The position numbers were made by a program, and so were the translations under genes. This document shows positions 1-7,245 of a DNA stretch of 36,371 bases, one piece after another; the first letter of the stretch is position 1; each line of letters starts with the position of its first letter. Under the pieces are notes generated by a model. It made no database searches, was not told the DNA's origin, and saw only the letters and a list, made by a program, of their open reading frames with translations. The stretch comes from Bacteroidota bacterium (lineage in GTDB: Bacteria; Bacteroidota; Bacteroidia; Bacteroidales; JAADGE01): the NCBI GenBank assembly GCA_024277895.1, contig JAJRUH010000077.1:1-36371 (forward strand), read 5' to 3'.

Positions 1-151
1 ATAAAACTACCAAATTTTTGCTGCTCAACTGCACATCTCTTTTGTATTTTGTTCAATTTGAAGTATTTATATACATCTACATCTCACAAAATCCAAAATA
101 GACGCACATCTGAGCTTTTCAGCAAGCCCTAGTTTACTGAAAATAAGAGTA
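1..151. other. Unassigned left edge with a stem-loop
   Basis: No gene can be assigned here. The plus strand has an open frame of about 41 codons running in from the window edge, and the minus strand has a short frame; neither matches a family I recognise. A perfect 7-bp inverted repeat, TTTTCAG at 116-122 and CTGAAAA at 137-143 with a 14-nt loop, lies just downstream of sanA. It has no adjoining T-run, so it is not a convincing intrinsic terminator. It could be the end of a neighbouring gene or element that continues outside the window. Confidence 0.3.
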
Positions 152-796
152 TTAATCTAAGTGTATTTTTTCGCCTAAGAATTTCGGTTTAGTATTTAAA
201 ATATAAATGTCGAGGAGGGCTTTTATCCGAGCAAACAACTCTCTGAATCTTGTTTTCGTGCCGTTCATTCCCTTAACTTCTTTCGCATTATATGCAACAG
301 CATTAATACCGAAATGCTTTGCGATAAATACAGCTCTCAAATTATGAAATCGTTGTGAAATTATTGTAATACTGTTTTGCCCGAACACTTCTTTGCTTCT
401 TACAACCGAATCAAAAGTTCTGAAACCGGCATAATCAGCAAAAATTTTATTTGCCGGAATTCCTTTTTTCATCAAATCGTGTTTCATTATTTTCGGTTCA
501 TTATAGTTTTTTCGTCTGTTATCACCGCTTGCGATAATATATTTTATTTTCCCCGAATAATACAATTTTGCGGCAGCATCAATTCTGTTTTTATAGAATA
601 AATTTTGTTTTCCGCCTTTTAAATATTTTGAAGTTCCGAGAAGCAAACCGACTTTATTATACGGAATCTTTTCTATATCGCTGTAACACAACCTTTTATT
701 TGATTTAAAAATATTTTCGCTGATTATAAATATAAAAAGTACCGACAAAATACTTATTGAAATAATAATTTTGATTTTATGAACAGTTTTTTTCAA
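152..796 (-). CDS. sanA: SanA/YdcF family (DUF218) membrane-anchored protein
   Basis: A 214-residue envelope protein of the DUF218 family, closest in layout to E. coli SanA, which affects exclusion of vancomycin at high temperature; its biochemical activity is unknown. One N-terminal membrane segment (about residues 8-26) is followed by a domain carrying the family motifs VGLLLGTSKY, ASGDNRRKNYNEP, DYAGFRTFDSVVR and ISQRFHNLRA. The start is a TTG: the frame upstream closes with a stop four codons earlier and offers no ATG. It lies about 105 nt downstream of hypB behind a terminator-like hairpin. No TAnnTTTG promoter is visible in the gap, so expression may depend on read-through. The family is clear; the role is inferred from the family. 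Confidence 0.85.
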   Translation of the reverse strand: MKKTVHKIKIIISISILSVLFIFIISENIFKSNKRLCYSDIEKIPYNKVGLLLGTSKYLKGGKQNLFYKNRIDAAAKLYYSGKIKYIIASGDNRRKNYNEPKIMKHDLMKKGIPANKIFADYAGFRTFDSVVRSKEVFGQNSITIISQRFHNLRAVFIAKHFGINAVAYNAKEVKGMNGTKTRFRELFARIKALLDIYILNTKPKFLGEKIHLD

Positions 797-810
797 CTTT
801 CGGATTATTT

Positions 811-846
811 AAAAAATAAAGACGTTCAATGAACGCCTTTTTTATA
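811..846 (-). terminator. Intrinsic terminator after hypB
   Basis: CGTTC (823-827) and GAACG (831-835) form a stem around a 3-nt loop, extended by AAAG/CTTT pairs, with A-rich and T-rich flanks on both sides. It would work for the minus-strand hypA-hypB transcript and is nearly symmetric. Confidence 0.6.
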
Positions 847-901
847 AATATATTTCCTTTAAAACTCTAAAAATAATTTTAAGTTCTCCGGTTTTTTACT
901 T

Positions 902-1693
902 TCAACTTTCAGAATTTTCAGATAAAAAATCATACCATTTTTGCATTCCTTCACCGGTTGTTGCCGAAATTTCAATAAATTTTATGTGATGATTAACTCG
1001 AAGGGCATAGTTTTTTGCTGCTTCAATGTCGTAAGTCAAATACGGCAGCAAATCAATTTTATTAATGATACAAACATCTGCTTTTTCAAACATTGTGGGA
1101 TATTTTATCGGTTTATCTTCGCCTTCGGTAACACTCATCACTACAACACGTTTGGCTTCTCCCAAATCAAATAATGAAGGGCAAACCAAATTTCCTACAT
1201 TCTCAATAAATACCAAAGAATTATCTTTGATATTTAATTTTTTTACGGCTTTATTTATCATATCAGCATCCAAATGACAACCGTTTCCGGTATTTACCTG
1301 AATTACCGGAGCACCTGCATTTCCTATACGTTCGGCATCGTTAAATGTTTGTTGGTCGCCTTCAATAATATACAATTGCATTTTATCTTTAAGGTCTTTA
1401 ATCGTACGTTCGAGTAAAGTTGTTTTTCCTGAACCGGGTGAACTCATCATATTTATTGCAAAAATATTTTTTGCTTCAAAATACCCTCTGTTTCGTTCTG
1501 CCAGAAGATTATTCTGTGAAAGAATATCAATCTCTAAATCAATATGATGCGAATGATTATGAGAATGTTCGTGAGGATGGTTATGGGAATGTTCATGATG
1601 ATGATATTCCGGTTCCGTTGTTTCGGTTTTTTCTCCGAAAACAGTCATTGTTATCTTATTTTCATGGTCTTCGCAACCGCAAGTTGTACACAT
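902..1693 (-). CDS. hypB: HypB, GTPase for nickel insertion into [NiFe] hydrogenase
   Basis: A 263-residue cytoplasmic SIMIBI-class GTPase that delivers nickel to the large subunit of [NiFe] hydrogenases together with HypA. The N-terminus carries the high-affinity nickel motif CxxCGC (Cys2, Cys5, Cys7). A histidine-rich stretch (about residues 31-50) probably stores nickel. The P-loop SSPGSGKT is at 84-91 and the G-domain metal pair Cys139-His140 lies in NTGNGCH. NKIDLL is the guanine-specificity motif. It follows hypA by 30 nt in the same direction. No hydrogenase structural genes or other hyp genes are in the window, so the client enzyme is encoded elsewhere. Having both the CxxCGC motif and the His-rich stretch suggests use under limiting nickel. 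Confidence 0.97.
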   Translation of the reverse strand: MCTTCGCEDHENKITMTVFGEKTETTEPEYHHHEHSHNHPHEHSHNHSHHIDLEIDILSQNNLLAERNRGYFEAKNIFAINMMSSPGSGKTTLLERTIKDLKDKMQLYIIEGDQQTFNDAERIGNAGAPVIQVNTGNGCHLDADMINKAVKKLNIKDNSLVFIENVGNLVCPSLFDLGEAKRVVVMSVTEGEDKPIKYPTMFEKADVCIINKIDLLPYLTYDIEAAKNYALRVNHHIKFIEISATTGEGMQKWYDFLSENSES

Positions 1694-1723
1694 AATTTTA
1701 ATATTTAAAATTTATTAATAAAA

Positions 1724-2065
1724 TTAATCTACTGTAACAGATTTTACTTTCATTTCTTTTCCTTGAATTATGTGAGTTCTGTATGAATTACATTTCGGAC
1801 ATAAGTTATATACATTATCAGTTTTATATTCAAAAGAACAGTCCTCGCATTTTGATTTTGCCTGAATAATATTAATTTTTATTTCGGCATTTTTAAGCAT
1901 AGTTTTATATTTAACACTTTCAAAAGCAAAATTCAAAGCATCTAATTCAATTCCTGAAACAGTTCCTATGTCTAATTCAAGTTCCGATATTCTTTCAGCA
2001 AGTACTTTTTTTGCCTCATCTTCGGCAATTTCAACAATACTTACCACTATTGACATTTCGTGCAT
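1724..2065 (-). CDS. hypA: HypA, nickel metallochaperone
   Basis: A small zinc- and nickel-binding chaperone (113 residues) that works with HypB. The start is placed at the ATG at 2065 because HypA proteins begin MHEMS, with His2 and Glu3 close to the nickel site. An upstream in-frame TTG at 2095 would add ten residues but coincides with the promoter -7 element. The zinc site is two CxxC pairs, CEDC and CPKC, in the second half. It is the first gene of a hypA-hypB pair. Confidence 0.95.
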   Translation of the reverse strand: MHEMSIVVSIVEIAEDEAKKVLAERISELELDIGTVSGIELDALNFAFESVKYKTMLKNAEIKINIIQAKSKCEDCSFEYKTDNVYNLCPKCNSYRTHIIQGKEMKVKSVTVD

Positions 2066-2087
2066 TTCCGATAATTTTTCACAACAA

Positions 2088-2119
2088 AGGTGCAACTGAA
2101 AAAAAATACAAACAATGAT
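2088..2119 (-). promoter_or_regulatory. Probable hypA promoter
   Basis: On the minus strand a -7-like CACCTTTG (one mismatch to TAnnTTTG) lies about 25 nt upstream of the hypA ATG, with a TTG about 20 nt further upstream. This makes the in-frame TTG at 2095 an unlikely start. Confidence 0.5.
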
Positions 2120-2261
2120 ATATGTCAGTATCCGGATATTTCTTACACTTTATTGAAGTTTAATATATAAACATTTAACAACAGCCTGAAACATAAGGTT
2201 GTATAATTTCAATTTCAGTCTGTCAAAAAGTTGTTGCAATAAATGGGAAAGCAAAATAAAA

Positions 2262-2286
2262 AAACCGCCGAAAAATTCGACGGTTT
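2262..2286 (-). terminator. Intrinsic terminator of tRNA-Lys
   Basis: A 10-bp stem with one G-T wobble (2262-2271 with 2277-2286) and a 5-nt loop, directly followed on the minus strand by a T-run. It begins 3 nt after the tRNA 3' end. Confidence 0.85.
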
Positions 2287-2289
2287 CTG

Positions 2290-2362
2290 TGACCCCTCTG
2301 CGGCTCGAACGCAGGACCCACGCCTTAAAAGGGCGTTGCTCTACCAACTGAGCTAAGAGGTC
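2290..2362 (-). tRNA. trnK: tRNA-Lys (anticodon UUU)
   Basis: The minus strand folds into a complete cloverleaf of 73 nt. The acceptor stem is GACCTCT/AGGGGTC, the D arm GCTC...GAGC with AGTTGGTA, and the anticodon stem ACGCC/GGCGT around loop CTTTTAA, giving anticodon TTT. The T arm contains GTTCGAG. The 3' CCA is not encoded. It has its own consensus promoter and terminator, so it is a single-gene transcription unit. Confidence 0.97.
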
Positions 2363-2388
2363 GTTCACTTTTTGTTTAAAAGCGGATG

Positions 2389-2419
2389 CAAAGGTAAAAG
2401 CAAAAAATTAATTTCCAAA
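2389..2419 (-). promoter_or_regulatory. Consensus Bacteroidota promoter of tRNA-Lys
   Basis: On the minus strand TTTG (2416-2419) is separated by exactly 19 nt from TACCTTTG (2389-2396), a perfect match to the Bacteroidota primary sigma-factor consensus. It ends 26 nt before the tRNA. Confidence 0.9.
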
Positions 2420-2446
2420 AAAATATTCATTTTTTTCAAAAATAAT

Positions 2447-3112
2447 TTACCTTTCAAATAATAAATTTTCAATAAAATTTCTGTAATCCTTTACGGAACG
2501 TTTAATTACGTCAAAAGCTTCTTTTTTATTATAAATATGCGTAATTTCACAACGATATCCTTCTATCCCCGGCATATCTTTGTATGTTAAGAAATAATGT
2601 TTTAATCTGTCAATAACAGCATCGGGACAATCCGTAATATCTTTATAATCACCATAAACTGCATCGCCTTTTAAAACGGCAATAATTTTATCATCGGCTT
2701 CGTTACCGTCAATCATTCTGAAACCGCCTATGGGTTTTGCCTGAACCAAAATATCACCGTGAGTTATTTCTTTTTCGGTTAAAATACAAATATCCAACGG
2801 ATCACCGTCACCTATTATCTCCGGTCGATTTAATTTTTTTCTGCTTACATCTGCTAAATTATCGCCGCAATATGTTTGCGGAATAAATCCGTAAAGAGAA
2901 GGTAAAATACTCGAAAATTTTTGAGGTCTGTCAATAGTAACATATCCGCTTGCCTTGTCAACTTCATATTTTACTGTATCGGTAGGAACCATTTCAATAA
3001 AACAAGTTAAAACTTCGGGAGCATCCTCTCCTATTTCAATTCCGTGCCAAGGATGCGATTTATAACGCAATCCCATCAATTTTCCTATCGGATCCAGATT
3101 TTTTTTATTCAT
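2447..3112 (-). CDS. ppa: Inorganic pyrophosphatase (family I)
   Basis: A 221-residue cytoplasmic enzyme that hydrolyses pyrophosphate to two phosphates and so drives biosynthetic reactions. The metal-binding motif DGDPLDICIL sits near residue 100, and the LYGFIPQTY and KGDAVYGDYKD segments match the long Bacteroidota form of soluble PPase, which has an extended N-terminus compared with the ~175-residue E. coli enzyme. It is transcribed as a separate unit between the tRNA and the ABC-F gene, with a -7 element TAACTTTG at 3133-3140, about 21 nt upstream of the ATG. Confidence 0.95.
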   Translation of the reverse strand: MNKKNLDPIGKLMGLRYKSHPWHGIEIGEDAPEVLTCFIEMVPTDTVKYEVDKASGYVTIDRPQKFSSILPSLYGFIPQTYCGDNLADVSRKKLNRPEIIGDGDPLDICILTEKEITHGDILVQAKPIGGFRMIDGNEADDKIIAVLKGDAVYGDYKDITDCPDAVIDRLKHYFLTYKDMPGIEGYRCEITHIYNKKEAFDVIKRSVKDYRNFIENLLFER

Positions 3113-3132
3113 TTACTATACAGGTTATTTTG

Positions 3133-3140
3133 CAAAGTTA
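3133..3140 (-). promoter_or_regulatory. Promoter -7 element of ppa
   Basis: TAACTTTG on the minus strand, 21 nt upstream of the start codon. No good TTTG lies at the expected -33 position. Confidence 0.55.
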
Positions 3141-3166
3141 ATTATATTATTGAAAAAGCTCTAATT

Positions 3167-5029
3167 TTAAATCTTCTCGCTTAATTCAAGCCATCGCATT
3201 TCTTTTTTGTCAATAATTGCAATAAGTTCAGGCAATTTTTGAGATTTTTCGTTTAATTCGTCTGCCGCATAATTTCCCGATTGCAAATATGTTTCAATTT
3301 CCTCTTTTTCAGAATTTAATATTTCCAGTTCTTTCTCCAGTTCTTCAAATTCTTTTTTCTCTTTATAAGTTAATTTCTGAGGATTTTTCTTTTTAACTTT
3401 ATCTTTCTTAATTACAAGAGAAGTTTCAATTTCAGATTTTTTATTTTTTTCTGAAACATAATGAGAATAATCGGAATAATTTCCGGGGAATTTCTTTATT
3501 TTTCCGTTTCCTTCAAAGACAAAAAGCATATCAGCAGCGGCATCAATAAAAAAACGATCGTGCGAAACAAAAAGAACCGTACCCGTAAATTTCAACAAAT
3601 AATCTTCAAGAACAGCTAATGTCATAATATCCAAATCATTAGTAGGTTCATCAAGTATTAAAAAATTCGGATTTCGCATTAAAATACTCAATAAATACAA
3701 GCGTCTTTTTTCACCGCCGCTCAATTGTGATATATAATTATAGTGCATTGAGCGCGGAAACAGGAAATATTCTGCGAATTGAGCTGCCGTCATTTCTCTG
3801 TTTTTTCCTAAAGACACAATTTCAGCGATACTTTTAATGTAATCAATCAGACGAATATCTTCAGTTGTGTCAATTGCCTTTTGCTCAAAATATCCGATTG
3901 AAACTGTTGCCCCTTTCTCAATTTTCCCGCTGTCAACAGGAATTTTATCAGTTATTAAATTTAATAATGTACTTTTTCCTATACCGTTATTACCGAATAT
4001 TGCAATTTTTTCACCTTTTGAAAATTTATAAGAAAAATCATCAATTAATATTAAATCATCAAATTTTTTACTGATATTATAAATGTCTATCAATTTTTTT
4101 CCGAGTCGTTTTCCTTCAATTTCAATATCAAACGACTTATCATCAATTTTTTTTTCGGCTTTTTCTTTCAGTTTATAGAAATTATCAATTCTCGACTTTG
4201 CCTTTGTTGCTCTTGCCTGAGGTTGCCTGTTCATCCATTTTGTTTCGGTTCTTAACCGGCTTTTAGCTTTATCAATTTCAGCGGCTGTATTCTCAATCCG
4301 ATCATTTCTTTTTTTTAAAAAGAATTCATAATTTCCTGAATATTTATAAACATTTCCGTCTTCCAATTCCAAAATAACATTACATACACGGTCTAAAAAA
4401 TACCTGTCGTGGGTTACAAGCAATAAAGTTAAAGACGATTTTGCAATATAATCTTCCAACCACTCAATCATTTCAAAATCAAGATGATTAGTAGGTTCGT
4501 CAAGAATTAAAAAATCAGGTTTGTTAAGAATTGCAACGGCAAGAGCCAAGCGTTTTTTTTGTCCGCCCGAAAGCAATTCAACGGGTTTATCAAATTCGGT
4601 TAATTTAAGTTTTGTTAAAACTATTTTAACTTCACGTTCAAAATCCCAAGCATCTAATCTGTCAATTTCATCGGCAGCCTTTTGTATTAAATCGGCATCA
4701 TTAGTTTTTATTGCATTTTCATAATTTTTAACGGCAACGGCAACTTTATCGGAAGAATTTAAAACTTGTTCAATAACATTTCCTTTTTCTTCAAATTTCG
4801 GTTCTTGTTCTAAAAAACCTATAGTAATATTATTTAACAAACTAAAATTTCCCGCATCGGCAATATCTTTTCCTGTCAGAATATTCAGCAAACTTGTTTT
4901 TCCGGTTCCGTTTTTTGCAATAAGTGCTATTTTTTCTTTTTCATTAATTATAAAAGAAATATCTTCAAATAAAGTTTTATTACCGTATGCTTTTGAGAGT
5001 TTATCAACTTTTAGTATTTCAGGCATCAC
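3167..5029 (-). CDS. ABC-F family ATPase (Uup-like)
   Basis: A 620-residue soluble protein with two ABC ATPase domains and no membrane segments, typical of ABC-F ribosome-associated factors. Domain 1 has Walker A in AKNGTGKTS, signature LSGGQKKRL and Walker B LILDEPTNHLD. The linker contains the arginine- and lysine-rich arm (RQPQARATKAKSR). Domain 2 has Walker A GNNGIGKST, signature LSGGEKRRL and Walker B LILDEPTNDLD. The last ~90 residues are a charged coiled coil, as in Uup. Family knowledge suggests a role in translation or in DNA and ribosome maintenance; acquired-resistance ABC-Fs are an alternative but usually lack this tail. The gene starts ATG-ATG, so either codon may be used. It is divergent from ptb. 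Confidence 0.9.
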   Translation of the reverse strand: MMPEILKVDKLSKAYGNKTLFEDISFIINEKEKIALIAKNGTGKTSLLNILTGKDIADAGNFSLLNNITIGFLEQEPKFEEKGNVIEQVLNSSDKVAVAVKNYENAIKTNDADLIQKAADEIDRLDAWDFEREVKIVLTKLKLTEFDKPVELLSGGQKKRLALAVAILNKPDFLILDEPTNHLDFEMIEWLEDYIAKSSLTLLLVTHDRYFLDRVCNVILELEDGNVYKYSGNYEFFLKKRNDRIENTAAEIDKAKSRLRTETKWMNRQPQARATKAKSRIDNFYKLKEKAEKKIDDKSFDIEIEGKRLGKKLIDIYNISKKFDDLILIDDFSYKFSKGEKIAIFGNNGIGKSTLLNLITDKIPVDSGKIEKGATVSIGYFEQKAIDTTEDIRLIDYIKSIAEIVSLGKNREMTAAQFAEYFLFPRSMHYNYISQLSGGEKRRLYLLSILMRNPNFLILDEPTNDLDIMTLAVLEDYLLKFTGTVLFVSHDRFFIDAAADMLFVFEGNGKIKKFPGNYSDYSHYVSEKNKKSEIETSLVIKKDKVKKKNPQKLTYKEKKEFEELEKELEILNSEKEEIETYLQSGNYAADELNEKSQKLPELIAIIDKKEMRWLELSEKI

Positions 5030-5049
5030 AAATCAAATTAGAATTACCG

Positions 5050-5057
5050 CAAAATTA
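5050..5057 (-). promoter_or_regulatory. Promoter -7 element of the ABC-F gene
   Basis: TAATTTTG on the minus strand, 20 nt upstream of the start codon. The -33 region is weak. Confidence 0.45.
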
Positions 5058-5173
5058 ACATTTCTATTTAACAACATATCATTTATATGAACAAGGAGTG
5101 TAATTTACACAGTAAAATTCATTTTTTTTTTGTAAAATTGTGTTTTATTTTAAAATTTAAAATATCAAGATAT

Positions 5174-5189
5174 TCGGCAGTTTTGCCGA
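5174..5189 (+). promoter_or_regulatory. Perfect inverted repeat in front of ptb
   Basis: TCGGCA, loop GTTT, TGCCGA: a perfect 6-bp dyad 17 nt upstream of the proposed ptb start. It overlaps CAGTTTTG (5178-5185), one mismatch from a -7 element. It could be an operator or an mRNA hairpin. Confidence 0.4.
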
Positions 5190-5206
5190 GTGTAAAACTG
5201 AATAAA

Positions 5207-6100
5207 ATGCTGACAAAGATATCTGATTTATATTCATTAAATAAAAATAAGAAAACTTTAAAACGACTTGTTTTGGCATCTGCCGGTGACGAACATTCGT
5301 TGGAAGCCGTTTTTAATGCTCATAAAAAAAATATTATTAAGCCGATTTTAGTCGGAGATAAAAATAAAATTCTGAAAATTGCCGAAAGAAAAGACTTGGA
5401 TATCAAAAATACCGAAATTATTGATATAAAGGATGATAAAGCAGCCGTTATTGAAAGTGTTAAAATAATAAAAAGCGGGAAAGGCGATATTCTGATGAAA
5501 GGATACACTTCTACCGCAACGCTTTTAAAAGCAATTTTAAACGATGAATACGGTTTGAAAAATTCACCTTTATTGTCGCATTTTGCTTTATTTGAACTTC
5601 CGAATTATCATAAACTTGTCGGAATTACCGATGTTGCAATGAATATTGCACCTTCATTAAAAGAAAAAGCCGGAATTATTTCAAATGCCGTAAAATATAT
5701 GTACAAAATCGGATACACAAAGCCGAAAGTTGCCGTAATTGCTGCCGTAGAATTGGTAAACGAAAAAATGCAGGCAACAATTGATGCTGCAATACTTTCA
5801 AAAATGGAACAAAGAAAACAAATGCCGGATTGTATTATTGACGGACCTTTGGCTTTTGATAATGCAATAAGTAAGGAAAGTGCAGAACATAAAGGAATTG
5901 TTTCGGAAGTTGCCGGAGATACCGATTTATTGTTAATGCCGAATATTGAAGCCGGAAATGTTTTATATAAATCATTGGCTTTCAACGAGGCAAAACTTGC
6001 AGCTGTAATATTGGGAGCTTCTGTTCCGGTTGTGCTGACATCACGTTCCGATACGGAAGAAACAAAATTGAACAGTATCATTTTAGCTGCTGTGTCGTAA
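5207..6100 (+). CDS. ptb: Phosphate butyryltransferase (phosphate acyltransferase family)
   Basis: A cytoplasmic enzyme that exchanges the CoA of butyryl-CoA (or a branched-chain acyl-CoA) for phosphate, the first step of ATP formation via butyrate kinase. From the ATG at 5207 the protein is 297 residues, the usual Ptb length. An in-frame ATG at 5087 would add 40 residues of low-complexity, Phe/Lys-rich sequence that overlaps the regulatory region, so I rejected it. Family features are ASAGDEHSLEAVFNAHK with PILVGD, MKGYTSTATLLKAIL, the GITDVAMNIAP block and DGPLAFDNA. No butyrate kinase follows. Instead a leucine-dehydrogenase-like gene lies 71 nt downstream, recalling the ptb-bcd pairing of Bacillus branched-chain keto-acid operons. 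Confidence 0.88.
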   Translation: MLTKISDLYSLNKNKKTLKRLVLASAGDEHSLEAVFNAHKKNIIKPILVGDKNKILKIAERKDLDIKNTEIIDIKDDKAAVIESVKIIKSGKGDILMKGYTSTATLLKAILNDEYGLKNSPLLSHFALFELPNYHKLVGITDVAMNIAPSLKEKAGIISNAVKYMYKIGYTKPKVAVIAAVELVNEKMQATIDAAILSKMEQRKQMPDCIIDGPLAFDNAISKESAEHKGIVSEVAGDTDLLLMPNIEAGNVLYKSLAFNEAKLAAVILGASVPVVLTSRSDTEETKLNSIILAAVS

Positions 6101-6171
6101 TACTGTTAAAATTAAAAGACCTGTCAAATTACAGTCTTATAAGATTTGAATAAAAACAAAAAATAAAAGTT

Positions 6172-7236
6172 ATGAGCATATTTGAACATATGAGAAAAAA
6201 CAACAGTCGCGAGCTGCTTTTTTTCGAAGAACAATCTTTAAAACTTCAAGCCATAATTGCTGTTGACAGTATTGTTCTGGGACCTGCCAATGCTTCTGCA
6301 AAATTATTTCACTATTCCGATGAAGATGACGCCATAGCAGATGCTTTAGATATTGCTTACTATAATTCAATGCGTGCTGCATTACTTAAAAGGAGTATGG
6401 GCGGAGCTTCTATTATTTTATGCGGTAAGCCGGAAGAAGTAAAATCCGAAATGTATTTCAGAGCTTTGGGAGTTTTCTTAAATCGCTGGAACGGAAACCT
6501 TTTTATGTCTATAAGCAAAGGTGTGTCATATAAAGACTTAAAGCATGTAAGAAAGGAGTCAAAATATATTCTCGGTATGGAAAAAACACACGGCGGTTTA
6601 GGGCAAATATATGAAAACAGAGCCAAAGGAATGATAAAAGGCTTGCAAGCCATTGCAAAATACAAACTGAAATCAGGAAGTTTAAAAGGACTTAAAATTG
6701 TTGTACAAGGCATAGGAGATTTAGGTTCTCAACTTGTAAAACAACTTATTGAAGAAGGTGCAGATATTACAATTACGGATAAAATCTACGACAGAATTAA
6801 AATTGTTCAAGATAAAGTAAGGAATATTAAAATTGAAAAACCGGAAAAAATTTACGACGTTAAATGCGATATTTTTTGTTCGTGTGCTGCAGAAAAAATG
6901 ATTGATAAAAATGATTTGTCAAAAATAAAAGCCGGAATTTTGACCGGCGGAACAAACCAACCGTTAAAAAATCTTAAAGATGTCGAAATATTGAAACAAA
7001 ATAACGTTCTTTACGTTCCGGGATATATAATAAAAGGAGGAGATATTATTCAAATGACAAATGAAATAGAGGGTTATAAAACCGATAAAGTTGAAAATGA
7101 ATTAGAAGATATTTATCATAATACGCTGCAATTATTGGAAGAATCAGAAACAAGCGGAACCTTTTTATGCAAACTGGCCGTTAATAAAGCTGAAGAATAT
7201 GTTACAAATGTTTCGGCAATAAAATTATTAAGATAA
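6172..7236 (+). CDS. Leucine/amino-acid dehydrogenase-like protein lacking catalytic residues
   Basis: A 354-residue member of the Glu/Leu/Phe/Val dehydrogenase family, colinear with leucine dehydrogenase: the N-terminal substrate domain begins SIFEHM and the Rossmann domain keeps the GxGxxG motif in VVQGIGDLGSQL and an acidic residue in ITD. The catalytic residues of Lysinibacillus sphaericus LeuDH are replaced at identical numbering: Lys68 is Arg, Lys80 of GGGK is Ser, Asp115 is Ser. The glycine-rich LGPALGG is LGPANAS. It is unlikely to perform normal oxidative deamination; it may be a regulatory or NAD-binding pseudoenzyme or have a changed reaction. It lies downstream of ptb and 9 nt upstream of the porin. 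The frame is intact, so this is not simple decay. Confidence 0.8.
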   Translation: MSIFEHMRKNNSRELLFFEEQSLKLQAIIAVDSIVLGPANASAKLFHYSDEDDAIADALDIAYYNSMRAALLKRSMGGASIILCGKPEEVKSEMYFRALGVFLNRWNGNLFMSISKGVSYKDLKHVRKESKYILGMEKTHGGLGQIYENRAKGMIKGLQAIAKYKLKSGSLKGLKIVVQGIGDLGSQLVKQLIEEGADITITDKIYDRIKIVQDKVRNIKIEKPEKIYDVKCDIFCSCAAEKMIDKNDLSKIKAGILTGGTNQPLKNLKDVEILKQNNVLYVPGYIIKGGDIIQMTNEIEGYKTDKVENELEDIYHNTLQLLEESETSGTFLCKLAVNKAEEYVTNVSAIKLLR

Positions 7237-7245
7237 AAACTTACA

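Noticed and set aside
1-151. Possible insertion-sequence end at the left edge
   Set aside because: There is an inverted repeat but no transposase and no second end in the window.
2066-2095. Ten-residue N-terminal extension of HypA from a TTG
   Set aside because: HypA needs MHE at its N-terminus for nickel binding, and the TTG overlaps the -7 element.
2150-2368. 72-codon open frame on the minus strand
   Set aside because: It reads through tRNA-Lys and its terminator; the LLAQLVEQRPFKAW part is the well-known translated tRNA artefact.
5087-5206. 40-residue N-terminal extension of phosphate butyryltransferase
   Set aside because: It is low-complexity, makes the protein longer than the family, and overlaps the dyad and promoter region.
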